From: Blasia pusilla
Taxonomy: Eukaryota > Marchantiophyta > Marchantiopsida > Blasiales
DNA length: 64,000 bases
Direction of reading: 5' to 3'
Assembly: GCA_050084515.1 (NCBI GenBank)
Contig: CM114275.1
Location: 23,870,001-23,934,000 of the forward strand
The notes beneath the pieces are model-generated. The model made no database searches. It was given only the letters and a program-made list of their open reading frames with translations, and was not told where the DNA came from. Shown here piece by piece: positions 13,031 through 25,491 of the stretch. Made by a program: the position numbers and the translations under genes. The number at the start of each line of letters is the position of its first letter. Position 1 is the first letter of the stretch.

Positions 13031-14280
13031 CTTATTTATTAATATGAAGACATATAGAAGGCCACTTTAACTTGTACGTCAATTTCTAAAATATGCCATG
13101 TAATGAGAAAAATGATGATACTATTTTTCCTCCATAGAATATCATGGAAGTTCAAATCTATGTTGGCAGTATGTTATGGAAAAATGACTAAAACCTATTA
13201 AAAGTGGTACAACATGAACTTTAGAATTAGGAACTCTAACCCCCATGGTTAATAACCTCCACTTTTCACAAAATCTATGTTGGCAGTATGTTATGGAAAA
13301 GCGGACAAGTCATTCCTTAGGTCAGACATGGACAGACAAGTCCATACATGGGTTCCAAGAGATGGGACCCACACTTATAATCCATGATGAAAGGCAAGGG
13401 AAGGATGAGTAGAGCAATAAGGGAGGAGGAAGTGGAGGTGGAGGGAGGAAGAAAGGCGGGAGTATGGAACACGAAGGCAAGTAAGGGGAAGGAGAAATAA
13501 GGGAAAGGTGGGGCCCATATGGACAAGTCCTTACATAGCACGGACATAAGTCCACGTACATGGATATGTCCACAGACACAAACTTTGTCCACATGGAACC
13601 TTGCTAACCCCTAGGAGGTTGTAAAACCCTAACATCCTAACTTTGGGGTCCCACGGTCTGTTGAAGCGTCCGTATTTTCCCCCTTCCCCACAACCCCGCT
13701 CTCTATTTTCAATTTGATTTTCAATCGCGGCACGACTGAAATCAAGCACTCTCTCCTCCCCCGTTTAGTTCTCGTTGATTTGTGCTGCTGTGATTTGGAG
13801 TGCGCGGCCACTTCATGTTGCTCAAGTTGCGTGGACGTGTAGGTAAATTGTGAGATTGCTAGGTGGAACCTCAAGCAGTAGAGTGCGGGTGAGGTTCAGA
13901 TATTTCTCTATCTTTTTCTCTCTCTTTCTTCATTGTTTCAGATTGAATTTCATTTTTCTTGGAAATGGCAATCTCAAGCTTGAATCTAACATCGTGTGCT
14001 ACGTGTGCTCCACGTGCGTTCATCGTCGCTAACTATGTTTTGTTGTGGAGTGAGCAGAGTGGAAGAGTCACTCAAATCAAAGGTCACTCACTTGCAGACT
14101 GAAGAATTTCTCCTCATTTTGCAAGTCATGATTTTTTAGAACGCGGTTTTTTTTTTTTTTTTTCTCTCTCTCTCTCTCTCTCTAGATTTGTGTCCTCAAG
14201 AGCTAGTGATTTTCTTCCTTGAGAACTACAAGCTTTGGGCAAGGTAAACAAACAATTTTTTTTCTTATGGGGCTTTAATC
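13031..14280. other. no gene; pyrimidine-rich tract before a gene fragment
   Basis: No coding region supported. From 13680 to 14190 the plus strand becomes rich in CT and T runs, with a poly-T plus (CT)n block at 14147-14185. This would suit the leader of the fragment at 14290-15447 but does not prove it. Confidence 0.35.
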
Positions 14281-14289
14281 GTCTCATTC

Positions 14290-14560
14290 AGTTTTGAAGA
14301 ATGCATGCACGATTGGACTTTTAAATGGATTATTTGTGGTTAGTGTAGGCTCCTTCATTGAATTTGCGGAAGTGGAGATGGGGCGTGAATAACGAATTGC
14401 TAGAATATTTTTGTTCCATATATTGGCACTTGCAGCAACTCCTTTGATTATTGTGGCTAGTGCGCCTATCGGCGGAAAGAGTTTCGTTCCACTTGTCCAT
14501 CCAAGAATCTTAGTGGATAATGTTGTGATTCCCAAAGGTCGAGTCAAGTCAAAAGCTCAG
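14290..14560 (+). pseudogene. broken coding-like segment, hydrophobic, unknown
   Basis: One plus frame reads as plausible protein for about 90 codons with a single stop near 14390. It contains a hydrophobic run IGLLNGLFVVSVGSFIEFA, then IARIFLFHILALAATPLIIV, and ends VVIPKGRVKSKAQ before a stop. It lies just upstream of the membrane-anchor segment at 14699 and could be part of the same decayed gene. No family recognised. Confidence 0.25.
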
Positions 14561-14698
14561 TGACTAAATTGCAAGCTAGGCCTTGTCACGTACTTTACCC
14601 CCGAATGATTGCAGATGGGGATTAGAATTCATTTTTTGCAATTTGGGAAGATCCGGATTAAACACTAATTTCATGCACTTTCAGGAGTTGCGAGAGAC

Positions 14699-15447
14699 AT
14701 GGCTAGAGTGATTAAGAAAGCCTCTCTGGCCACCAATGGCGGGATTCATGATAAAATTGGTATTTTGAACAAGGAAATGTTCCACTATGCGAGTGTGAGG
14801 GTACTACTGGCAACTTCAATCGTCCTCTTGCCTTTTTTCATATCAGGGATGTTATGGGTTTCTAGCTTCTCATTCACATGTGAGACTCTTTTGGGATGTT
14901 GCTTGGGAGTAATTATCATGTTCGCCTTCCAACTCTTCCATGTACATCGCTCTGCAACTTGCAGACATAAGGTTGGTCATCTGAAATCATTTACAAATAT
15001 CAAGATTCCAGGTTTTTGGGCTGGGAAACTTTATTAGTCAGGGTTAGGGCAGGTTTGCACTCATGACAAGAACCTCATGGTTGTGCGGTGCACAACTTCT
15101 GGCATGGAATTGTACCATCCGATTGTGTTGGTTGCAAGTGTTGAATTATGATCTTGAAATTAGAACGTGTAGTTTGATGTTCTTGAGAAAACTATTTCAA
15201 AGCTCGAGACTATTCCTCATCTGGCCGGAATAAAATGAGATTAGAAAGAAGAAAGGGTTGTCTAACCACTTCTCATGCTATGCTACGTGATGAGCAAGCT
15301 AAACAAACGTTATGGTTTTTATCGCTGTCTCGGAAATAGACTCTTCAGGTTGCTCAATTGGTAGAACTGCACGTAGACGATGTAAGAACATTGATTCAGA
15401 AGGAGCAAAGCTTTCCGAACTGGGTCACTTTCAGCGGCTTTGAGAAG
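14699..15447 (+). pseudogene. N-terminal fragment resembling a plant synaptotagmin-like (NTMC2-type) membrane protein
   Basis: Two in-phase exons can be drawn. The first is 14699-14971, starting at ATG with two hydrophobic stretches (VRVLLATSIVLLPFFISG and LLGCCLGVIIMFAFQLF) followed by basic HVHRSATCRHK. The second is 15349-15447, ending in SFPNWVTFSGFEK. Plant NTMC2/synaptotagmin-like proteins share this layout: a membrane anchor, a basic patch, a short linker, then a 'FPEWxxFPxFE' motif before the SMP lipid-binding domain. They tether ER to other membranes. The next expected exon (WLN-type motif, SMP, C2 domains) is absent, and a 218-base microsatellite follows. The fragment is therefore truncated or very long-introned. 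The family call is from memory of the motif and is tentative. Confidence 0.35.
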
Positions 15448-15659
15448 GTTAGCTTTTGTCTTCTTTATTCTATGTTACAGAAATTGAAGGTCTCTAGGAC
15501 TTAGTGCAATCTTCGTACAATTTAATCTCTTTGTTGAAGGATCAAGTCTCCCTAATTGCTCAAATTTATTCTCGTTAGATTCTAGGACAGATCAACACTG
15601 AATCTTTGAGTGAGACCGAGTTCCCTTGACTCGATCAAGTTTCTCTAATTCATAAATTT

Positions 15660-15881
<222 letters not shown>

Positions 15882-16128
15882 GTGATGAAGGTAGGCATAA
15901 TCTATGTTCATGATGGACTATTCGTGGAGGTTTTTCAAAAGTTTCTGATGGCTTCTTGGTGGTCTTGATGGCACTAGCACTACCCTTTCATTTTATTGTT
16001 GCTCCATCTTGTAGAGGTTTTGAATAACCAGGTTTAGCAGTGGAACCAAGTCCATCTATATGAAGACTTTTTGGTAGTGCAGGCTTGATAGTGGGCTTTG
16101 ACTCCTTGCTTGACGATTTTGATGGGTT

Positions 16129-16245
16129 TTGATAGAGAGAAGCTACGTGCAACAAGGAAAGCTACTTCAGATGCCGATGTTGGGGTTGACATCATGATTG
16201 GCTCAGATAATGGTCCTTTCCAATTTACTCCAACGCGCAAACCAT
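16129..16245 (+). pseudogene. short coding-like patch, unknown
   Basis: One plus frame reads FDREKLRATRKATSDADVG and continues to PFQFTPTRKP, about 38 codons of protein-like composition without a start. It runs into the dispersed repeat at 16229. Probably a fragment of a mobile element; no family recognised. Confidence 0.2.
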
Positions 16246-16313
16246 CTTAGCGTGAGCCCGCTAATGTTCTGATGTTCCGCTTTGGCACTCGTTTGGTCAT
16301 GAGGGTCGCGACA
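16229..16313. repeat. dispersed repeat, copy B
   Basis: Second copy of the ~85-base segment at 10146-10230, in the same orientation, with a handful of substitutions. Confidence 0.75.
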
Positions 16314-16375
16314 TCGTGCGTGTTTGTGTGTATGTTTATCGATAATTATGTATGTTGTGTAGCCATGTGTATGCG
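16314..16375 (+). repeat. relic of the gypsy LTR start
   Basis: The segment contains GCCATGTGTATGCGCACGAT followed by AACTGTCAC. This closely matches the LTR portion at about 27112-27139 of gypsy copy 1 (GATGTGTATGCGCACGACAA then CTGTCAC). A weaker match to its beginning recurs at 16965-17003. These are small LTR scraps. Confidence 0.5.
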
Positions 16376-17000
16376 CACGATAACTGTCACAAATTTTTAG
16401 GATAGATCGAAGAGATATGGTAGATCATCTTTGCGAGTAGAGGAGGACAGGCTTAAGTAGTTGAGGATGACTTGCTAAGATCCCGAGAAACTTGAGAGAG
16501 CAGGTTTCCCCTTTGTTTTGGCTCATTTGGAGCCATATAGAGAAATTTATTATTTTGGGTAAGTTTCCATATTTGGTAGAGTTGACTTTCTACTTTGGGA
16601 AGTAGCTCTTGACCCGCTACAGCATGTCAAGAGCCAAGGAGGTGACTTGCGAGCATAGGTTACCGAGGAGAGAGCTTGGGAAAGGGAAGGAGGTATACCG
16701 CAAGGAGAGAGAGCTTGAGAGCTCATTCTCTCTTTGTTGAACCTCTTGGCACAAGGCGACGGAGCTATGGTCCCTTGCCTTGTGAGTGTAACCCAAGCCT
16801 CTCATTAGGAGAGTGGGTTTGGTTTGGTTTGACATTGAGAGAGACATGTAAGAGTGCACACATTTCAGAGCTATGGTGTTGAGAGAGGTTTGATCTTGAT
16901 TTATTGGATATATTTTGGTACTTCTTGTCTCGTTGTTTGGATGCCATGAGTTAACATGGGATCGTGTTTGTTTGTGTGTATGTTTGTCAATATGATGTAT

Positions 17001-17003
<3 letters not shown>

Positions 17004-17088
<85 letters not shown>

Positions 17089-17101
17089 TGTGTGTGTGTG
17101 T
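17004..17101. repeat. microsatellite (GA)n(TG)n
   Basis: About 83 bases of GA followed by about 15 of TG. It lies some 310 bases beyond the stop of the minus-strand LINE reading frame, so it could descend from the LINE's 3' tail. That link is only a guess. Confidence 0.95.
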
Positions 17102-17412
17102 ACTCATTAAGTAGTGCCTGTCGTAGCATGCGACCATAGACCCCGCGCCCTGGTTGGATGGTGCTTGAGACTGGGATGGGTGTAGAGAGAGAAGCAAGTG
17201 AAGAAGGTACCATATGAGAGGAGGGAGACACTCTCATATAGTGTGAGTGCTGACCAAACAACGTGTTTGTCCGGAGCTTCCAAGTGTCAACCAAGAAACT
17301 CTTCACCACACAATCTACTTTACCTGATTGGGATCCCCAATAGACATTACTTACCAGAGCAGCACCTTGGGCAATGAATCAAGGCTACTGAATGGGTTGA
17401 ACAATTCTGGTG

Positions 17413-20400
17413 CTACCAGCTTAGCAATATAAGCATATGCTCTTGCTCTTGTGTTGTGAATTTTGCGCAGGAGACCAAGTAATGACTAGAGGTTTCGTCC
17501 CCATCGTCACACAAGGTGCAAGAGTTTAGTTGTGTTCCCATCCTGCTTTTCTTATGGTTCAAGGGGATTTCCCCCATCTTGAACTTGAACTTGAGCCGGG
17601 TTCCCAAGCAAGGGATTCCCCGCAAATAGTTCTTCAGTTCTGCCCTCTCGGGATATACCGTCAAAAGAGAGAGGAGACATTTTCATGGCTTCCTCCATCT
17701 TTGTTCTGCTTTGTGAGCATTTGCTCACGCTTTGGTTATAGTATCCACGAATGCTTTCTCATCTTGCTCCCACAGATTCAGTGTCTTTGGGAGCTTGGAT
17801 GCTTGCACAATCTCTTGAACCTTTTTCGTCCAAGATTTGGCCTGTTTTACGGGTCTTCTTTGGGTCCAGGTTTTCCACATCACCTCTTTAGGATAGCGAT
17901 GGGAGTCCATAGTCTCCAGGTGCCTCCGCCATTTCAACTTGGCGATGTCATGTCTATCCTCCAAGGGTTCCACACCTAGTTCGATCTCACACCAACGCTG
18001 GGGTACATTCGTGATGAAGTTGACATCATACCCAAACGCCTTTTGCACAACTTCAAGCCTATCCCTTTGTTTGGTGTTGGCATCCCACACCGCTGCCCCG
18101 TATTCTAGCGAGGGGCGAATGGTATGCAAAATGACACGGCGCTTTACTTGCGCCGATGTGATGTCCCGACCATCAGTAGGAATCGGATGCACCGTTCACC
18201 TTCTTGTGGCCTTTCTCAGTAGTCTTCTTGATGTGTGCATCCCACATGCAATCTTCCGAGAATTCTATGCCCAGATAGGTGTAGGTAGCCACATGGGGGA
18301 TCTCTTGGTCACCCCAGTACCACTGTTGGTCTTGGTCCTCCTCCTTGCCATTGAAAATCATCACACCGCACTTCAGTACATTTGCCTCCATGCCCCACAT
18401 GTCACACCAGATTTTGGTCAGAGAGATCATCTCTTGGAGTTTCTCTCCTGTTTCCTCGAGGCCACCAAAGTCATCAGCAAACATGAGGGCAACAATAGAG
18501 TTGTTGCCCACCCGTATTCCTTGTCCACTATCCTCCATTTCTTCCAATAAGGAATTCACGAAAATGTTGAAGAGGGTGGGAGAGAGCGGGCATCCTTGAG
18601 CCACTCCTTGCTTGATGTCGAATGTCCCACTCTTTTGACCATTCACAAGAACTCTACTCCTTGTGTTCTGGTACATCTTCTCCACCACCCTCCACATTTT
18701 CCCTCTCAGCTCCACCTTCCACAGGCTATAAGAAAGCCCGTCACGCCATACAGTGTCGTATGCCTTCTTGAGGTCCAAGAAGAAGCAATAGGTGGGTTTC
18801 CCCTCTTTTTTCCTACCCTGGATGATCTGACTGAAGGTGAAGATGTGGTCCACGCATCCTCGAGCTTGCCGGAAGCCAGCCTGGCCTTCCTTGATGATAG
18901 AATTCTCCTCCATGTACATAGAGATCCTATTGTTGAGTATACGGTAGAGGAGCTTCCCGACTACACTCAGCAATGTAATCCCCCTGTAGTTTCCAGGGTC
19001 TTCTCGCTCACCCTTCTTGAAGAGGTTCACGATGACTCCCATCCGCCATCTTTGTGCAATGACTTATGCCCGCCAGACCAGGTTGAAGAGACTCACTAGA
19101 GAACGAGCCATAGCAGCATCGCCATACTTCAACAGCTCATTCACAAGCTCATCACCATCGCTTGCTTTGTGGTTCACAAGTTCTTTGATCGCTGCTCCCA
19201 CCTCAACCAGGGAGAACCAATCATTATATGGGTTGCCCAGCTCAACCTCATCATCTGCCTTCTCCCGTTGTATCTTAACAAAATCCTCCACCACCCTCTC
19301 GAAGTTCTGCTCTTCAAGGGATGTCCAAGCGGGCTTCCTACCTAACTCCTTGTAATGGCCTTCCAACACATGTGGGATCTGTTTAGCTGTGCTCACCATT
19401 CCACCATCTTTTCTCTTCAAGGCCTTTACGTCGTTTTTGTCCCTGGCCTTGCTCAATTTCTGCACTTCCATCCAGAACTTTTTCTGATTCTCAGTGAAAT
19501 TCTTATTGATGGATGAGTATGTGGCTTGGTTCATTTTCTTCTTGTGCATGCGCACGAGAAGACGGATTTCCTTGCATAGGGCCACATACTCTGCCCACAA
19601 GGATTCATCATCCCTGGCTTTGGCACTTGTGACGTACGCTTCCCTTCGTTTGGCAATGGCTGCCTTGAGTTCCAAGGACCACCATTTGACGGCTCGCCAA
19701 GATATTATCAATTTCTGCCGACAAGCAATCTCGGCGGCATCTGTCACTCCACGCTCCCACCATGCCAGCACCATGTCCACAGTTGTTCTTGTGAACCCAA
19801 AGGTCTTGACGGTAGATTCAGTGAAAGTGTCAAATGCCAAGAGATTTTCTTCCAACTTGCCAATGTACATCTTCTTGTTGCCCTCATCTTGGAAGTCCTC
19901 TATCCTCCATTTCTTGATCACCCTCTTCACTGGTTTGGTCAAGCATTTTAGCCTTTGCTGCAACTATGTCCAGACCAATGAATGATCTGATCTTCCAATG
20001 TCTGTCGCATCAACTGTGATCTTCCCACTGCGTGTGTAGAGTTCCTCATCCACAACTATGTAGTCCACAATGGAGCTCTCATTCACCTTGAAGTTGACCC
20101 TAGTCCAAGCCGGGGATCCCACCTTATGCCTATCATTAAGTGCCATCAGTTGAAGTTCCCTCAACATTGTGATCAGCTGTGTGCCATTGCCATTCACTCT
20201 CACATCTCCAAACATCCCGATCTCCGCTTGGGGATTGGTGCCTTGCCCCACCCAGCTATTGAAGTCTCCCAGCAAGACTATGTTCCCCTTTGTCTGGAAC
20301 CCAAGGCAATCACTTCTCACACTATCAAACGCGGCCTCTATTACAGCAGCAGATTCATTGTTTGTAGGCATGTAAATACACCCGATATACATATCCCGCG

Positions 20401-20650
20401 AGTTGCACTTAGCTCCGACTTTGACCCATACGCTCTGTTCATACTCGAGCCGTGTGCTGATGATCTCACACCTGTCTACCATGAAGTCTCTGATGAAGAA
20501 CCCGACACCCTTCATACCTCTGTTGTTCGCTTTGGAGTCTTGCACATCTTTCCAAACCATGCATAGTGTGGTACATGGGGTATCTCCATTAACTTGGTTT
20601 CCCAAGTTTCGACCCCCATATATGTATTTGATTTTTCAGGAAAACTTCAG
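17413..20650 (-). pseudogene. LINE ORF2: AP endonuclease, reverse transcriptase, C-terminal zinc knuckle
   Basis: ORF2 nicks target DNA and copies the LINE RNA at the nick. Read from about 20650 downward, the endonuclease shows GNIVLLGDFNSWVG and IGRSDHSLVW. After an amber TAG at 19966-19964 the linker continues in the same frame. A TAA at 19066-19064 precedes the RT, which shows NYRGITLLSVVGKL, GQAGFRQARGCVDH, FFLDLKKAYDTVW, GCPLSPTLFN and the catalytic FADD (followed by F rather than L). A one-base frameshift near 18185 leads to the thumb and connection region, then a TGA at 17727-17725. The end carries CTLCDDGDETSSHYLVSC, a zinc knuckle. Everything apart from the frameshift lies in one frame, so this was a single long ORF that has decayed. 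The N-terminal part of the endonuclease lies above an in-frame TGA near 20645 and is poorly preserved. Confidence 0.88.
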
Positions 20651-20666
20651 CAACCTCGAAGCTGCT

Positions 20667-21467
20667 TCATTGCATGGGTCGGTCCACGAAGTTCAGTACC
20701 CAAACGGAGACTGTCACTAAGTGGGTTGGGGATCGGCGGGCACGCTTTTGGCGTCGGTGTGGCTGCTTGCGACATGGAACCTCTTCATGTGCAGGCTCTT
20801 CATCGCTGGTCCCTTGGAGAACACTAAAGAAATTAGGCGTGTAGATCACCAACGGTTTTGTGGAGATGGGCCTTTCCTTCAAGCTGAAACCACCCTCGAC
20901 TACCATAGCCCTCTAGTTGTAGGCACATCTCAAATCTTGAGACACCTGGTTTTTGTGGCAAGCCAAGTATTGGCCTCCTCTGCCCTTGATAGACGCCTTG
21001 AAGATACATTGATTGTCGTTCATAATCCGAGTAATCCCAGCAGTAGCCAGGAATTCTAAGCCCAAAGCTGCGAACATGATCTTAAATGAGACAAAGTCTA
21101 TTGTGGGACGTATACCAAAAATGATCATGTGGAACCGTGGTCTCCTCATGTAGACCAGATTGAACTCGCTGCCCAGTTCCAAACTCCGGGGGGCCTTTGA
21201 GCGTCTCACATAAACATGCCGGTATTCCCCACCCAGCTTGGGGATGGTGGGCTTTGGTATGCGCCTTTGATAGGTGAACTGATACTCCTCACAAGCTTGG
21301 GAGGACTGAGATATATTGGGCTCAAGGCCGCTGATTATATGTAGAGGTTTGGCAAACAACTGATTTAGGATCTGGGGAGAATGTTTAAGCTCCCCGGCCG
21401 AGAGTCCGCACAGGACTCGCTGTCCAATTTGTGCGGAGGGGCTGCCTCCAAGCGGCAAGGTGCCCAA
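20667..21467 (-). pseudogene. LINE ORF1-like region
   Basis: Directly upstream of ORF2 on the same strand, one frame stays open from 21467 to 20667 apart from a single stop at 20915-20913. It contains repeated basic-aromatic patches (EYRHVYVRRSKAPRSLELG, FNLVYMRRPRFHMIIFGIRP) and ends in a strongly basic stretch, RKQPHRRQKRARRS. Basic RNA-binding character and position fit a LINE ORF1 (gag-like RNA chaperone). I see no zinc knuckle or RRM, so the assignment rests on context. Confidence 0.45.
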
Positions 21468-21868
21468 AGAGAGCCCGCTTGTTACCCCCAGAGATCATCA
21501 CTACCTGCCAAGGTGAAGAGCCTTGGCATTAAGCTGTAGAGGAGGGCCCGTGAATCCAGCTTCAAAAGAAGGAGAAGTCTCCATTTCTCCAACTAAGTCC
21601 ACTAGACACCTTACTTGTGGCACAACTGCCACAAGTCACATGGATTACAGGACACACTAATCCACACCTACCAACCAGGGGAACGACATCGCAAGCTCAC
21701 TACAGGTTCCAACTACAGCAATGGGCAACTTGACAGAGAGTATTGCTATATTGCTTGCACGCGGCTCACTCATTATAAGCTACCCAGGAGCGCTGCTTTA
21801 GAACATGTCGTCCCAACATACCAGGCCTGTCGGGACTTGTAGTTTTGGGGTTTAAACCCAACCAGGCC

Positions 21869-21870
<2 letters not shown>

Positions 21871-21933
<63 letters not shown>
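21871..21933. repeat. microsatellite (GA)n
   Basis: About 31 uninterrupted GA units, just upstream of the LINE on its strand. Confidence 0.95.
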
Positions 21934-21935
<2 letters not shown>

Positions 21936-22799
21936 TTGGGGATGTTTCTTCTAGCGAATACTTTGTCTCCTGCACACAATTGCATATGCTGAAACAACGG
22001 CACTGCATGGGGCTATATGTAGAGAGATATGGCACAATATTTGAGAGGAGAATCTACTTCTGAACTCATCAGAGTTTCACGAGTGTTTCACCAAGAGACA
22101 AAAAACCAAAATATGAGCTAAATTTGCATTGCCAGTAGGATCCAAAAAATGAACAAGTAGCCGATGAGAGAACAGGCGGTGATTGTGAAGAGCGACATTG
22201 TTAGTAACTAGGGATCTCGCTCTCTTACACATTCATGAAACTAAGAGGGTGCGGCAAATTGCATGATGAGAGTGTGCGGCAGTGTGCGAGTTTGGGATGG
22301 GGAGTTGATCGATGGAACTACGAAACCGCGGTCGGAGAGGAACGGAGGAGGCGTGGAGCCTTCGCATGAGCAAAGGTCAATTTTGATAGGCAAGAGTGCG
22401 GGCCACAGTAGGCGGTAGGAACAAGGGCGGACGTAGGAGCAAGGGGCAATGCACGCGGTAGGTGGCAGCACAGTTAATGACTACATGGTAAGGACCATAT
22501 GTGGTTGGAGTCACTACGTGGTAGAGGTTTTTCCAGATTTCAGAGTTGCCATTTTCTGGGAGTTGTCGTGAATTGGAGTGGTTGAGCAATCCTTGGGAGT
22601 GGCGGAGAGATTTTCGAGACTTAATGTTCTTCGAGTGTGCCTGGGATTTTTTAGGGTTGTGATGGAGACACACGTGGCGATGCCGACAGGTAGTCTGCAT
22701 CTGGTGACGGGAGGATCGACATGTTGTTTGAGGAGAGTGTCATGCCGCGGAGGTTGTCGCACCACATAGAGGATTTAATGTTGACAATGGAGTCGATTG
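21934..22799. other. no supported gene
   Basis: Moderately G+C-rich DNA with overlapping short frames on both strands and nothing recognisable. The 5' LTR and leader of gypsy copy 1 should lie here or just after, but I could not match anything to its 3' LTR. Confidence 0.35.
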
Positions 22800-23217
22800 A
22801 GTGCGGGCGTGATCAGGTTACCCATTCGAGTCCCTTTTCCCGGACTTATCTTGTGTGATTGAATGTGCAAGGTATCGAGTGGTTGCTGGTGTTAGATGGG
22901 TGTAGCGATGGTGATGAGTGTAGACTCCTTTCATGTGTAGCATGCCGATGGATATACGGCCGAGTAGGGGTCGCGTGTATGACCCGATAGTGTCAGTAGT
23001 CTAGGTGAGTCAGTTGGGAGGCTCAGGATGAGCCCGAGTGTTGGGTGTTTGTAAGGCCGGGTGTGTCATCATGGGATTGGTATTAGCGTAGGTGAGCTAG
23101 TGATGAGTGTGGGAGACTCTCGATGAGTTTGAGTGCTTGAGCGGGTGAGACAGGGTTGTCATCACGACGTTCTTCCAAGGTTCGGAAGAACGGGGTAGTA
23201 CGAGTAGTGGTAGTGGG

Positions 23218-24210
23218 GTGACACAAAGTGGTGTGAGGTACCGAGGGGTTTTGAGTGAGGAACCACCCCAACTCCCATCAGTGGCTGGATCGTCATCATT
23301 AGACAACAAGTCTGGTGACGAGATCATGGATGGGGACACTGATACATGGAGAGAGATGGACGACATGGGCCATTGGGGTATGCGTCATTTCTCGAGTGCA
23401 GTAGGCACCATTGATGTAGATGACTTCATCCAAGAGTTCAACACCTGGTGCGATTTCCATGAGATAGAGACCTCGATACGGTTCAACCCTTTCCTGACAT
23501 GAAAGGGGTTGTTCCAGCACTTGGAGGATCCATCGATGGATGATTATACTGAGTTTTGATCTTTACACTTATTGATTCCTGGAGGATATATTGGGCTCCA
23601 ATGTATGTATCCATTAGTGGTCGCGAGGCTTATGATGGAATAGTGAGGGCGGAGAGGCCTACACCATCAACTCGGGGACTAGATGGAGAGGAGGACAGTG
23701 ATGTGGGTGAGGTGGAACACATCTCTTGTGGTAGAGGGCCACCTAGTTTCAGTCCTATAGTGGAGTTCTTTTGATAGTCAGGGAGGAGCTACCAGGGTGT
23801 GCGGACCAACAAGGTAAAGAGTCTACAGGATTTTAAGCGATCATCGAGTGAGATTCTAAGAGAAGCGTTCACGTGCATATGACAGTTGATCATTGCCATA
23901 TGTGGGGTGACTGAGGCGCAGTCAATACAATATTGGTACGGGATGCTAGACAAGGAGCTACGGAGGAGATTTTGGGATGCGATCTTGCTTCACACATTGA
24001 AGGTGGTCTTCAAGTTGTTTGAGCGGGTAGAGCTCAACATCAATGAGGAGCAGGTTGTGACCACAAGATTTTCACGGGATTCGACGGATTGACAAGTAGG
24101 AGTAGATCCATATGTGCCCCAATATGCACCAATACCACGGGAGTGGGCTGATGGGACCAGAGAGTAGGGCGGGTATCGTAAGCCGATGAGGCAACGGTGT
24201 CGTATAGTAA
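23218..24210 (+). pseudogene. gypsy copy 1 gag, N-terminal part
   Basis: Gag forms the virus-like particle. Open pieces at 23218-23502, 23556-23774 and 23886-24092 lie in different frames and are separated by stops, so the gene is broken. The first contains DVDDFIQEFNTWCDFHEIE; the third contains ELRRRFWDAILLHTLKVVF and FERVELNINEE, in the style of the plant gypsy gag core. The gag reading is then cut by the block starting at about 24213. Confidence 0.55.
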
Positions 24211-24212
24211 AA

Positions 24213-25379
24213 TCAGCCAGTGTGTAAACTCCTTCCTCGTTAAGTATTAGATAGAGTTTTCTTAGTATTAAGTAGATAAGTTTAGAAAAAGGAAATTCCC
24301 ATGTTTAAACCTCTTTATGGTGCCTCTTTTCTGCGGGCCCAACTTTAGAAAAGAGGTAATAAATAAATGATGACTTTATAAAAGTAAAGTAGTGAGGTTG
24401 GTGCTTTAATGAAAAGCAAAAATAGGGTTGGTTGGTGGCTAGGTTAGTTGGGGTAATTTGGAAACTATCAAGTGAGTAAAAGAGGATATTTTGGAAGAGA
24501 TAAGAAGAAATTTACTTGTGTCAAAATGTGATTGGCTAAGCCTTGAGAAGAAGCCATGTGGCACAAAATAAGATTAGCTCTATTTCGTACTCTTGTGAAT
24601 CTCTTGTGAGTATATAAAGAGGAGGGACCTTCAAAGGTTCATCACCTTCTATTCCACATCTTGAGTATTTCGTGTCACTCTTGAGTGTATGACTTTGGGA
24701 TTGCTTGCTCTTCCAATGAGAGTGGATAACCCCTCTTGGGAGAGTAACTTGACCATGGTCTAATCTTCGAGAGGTTTCTAGAGTGTGGTGTGTGTGTGTG
24801 AAGATGAGAGGTTTGTCACCTTAGAAGAGTTTAGTCATACTAAAATAGTGAATGTTTTGGCTTGTTACTTCCCCAATGAGAGTGGATTACCCCTCTTAGG
24901 AGAATAACTCCACCAAAACCCATTCTTGAGGAGAGTAGAGAATGTCTATCAAGCATGGATAGGGGTGGAACACGAGTTGTGCCCGACTTTCCTTTCCTTA
25001 ATCCATATCATGTCAAGATACTCTTTGTAGATAGGCACTGGTTCACTCGCTATTTAGTTTATCACTTTGGGGAGGCGTTCATAAACCAAGTCATTCAATC
25101 TCCAACTCCGGTGATCCTTCCAATCGTCACATATGGAAGGGCATGGGATTGTACTTTGTATGTCCTTATATAGCAATGCATGGATGTCAATAGGCCTGCT
25201 CAAGTAGGGTTTAATACTAGTTGTGTTATCTTCCTCGTATACAAGCGTAAAATAGTTTATAGGGATTTTATTGTTAAGAATTTTGGGGTCCGATGTTACA
25301 AAGAAGTGATCGCCTCAGCACTTGCATTTTTGATACTTGTCGTGAGAGAATGGAGAGTATACATAATAATTTTATATTG
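24213..25379 (+). mobile_element. insertion in gag, probably a solo LTR
   Basis: About 1.17 kb of AT-rich non-coding DNA separates gag from its zinc knuckles. It contains a clear TATA motif (GTATATAAAGAGG at 24610-24622). It also has an internal direct repeat of about 38 bases, near 24712-24750 and 24870-24912, sharing CCAATGAGAGTGGAT and ACCCCTCTT. A promoter-bearing block without coding capacity inside another element is typical of a solo LTR. I could not fix the ends or a target duplication. Confidence 0.4.
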
Positions 25380-25491
25380 AAAAAGGTGATCTTCTCAGAG
25401 AGTTCATCTTGCATCGACCGCGTCTGCCGCAGCTAGAAGGCCTGCCCTTACTCGAAGAAAGGCTCTCGACACGACAACGGCTCGTACCAAT

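Larger units (their letters stand above)
17413..21467 (-). mobile_element. non-LTR retrotransposon (LINE), inactive
   Basis: A minus-strand LINE of about 4 kb with an ORF1-like region followed by an endonuclease-reverse transcriptase ORF2. It is dead through several stops and at least one frameshift. No poly-A tail or target duplication could be identified, so its true ends are uncertain. The clade is not settled. The C-terminal CCHC-type knuckle recalls L1-related plant LINEs, while the RT style (NYRGITLLSVVGKL) also occurs in other clades. Confidence 0.85.

Noticed and set aside
15349-15368. A-box-like start of a tRNA gene (GTTGCTCAATTGGTAGAAC)
   Set aside because: No B box or cloverleaf follows, and the stretch reads in phase as an exon of the synaptotagmin-like fragment.
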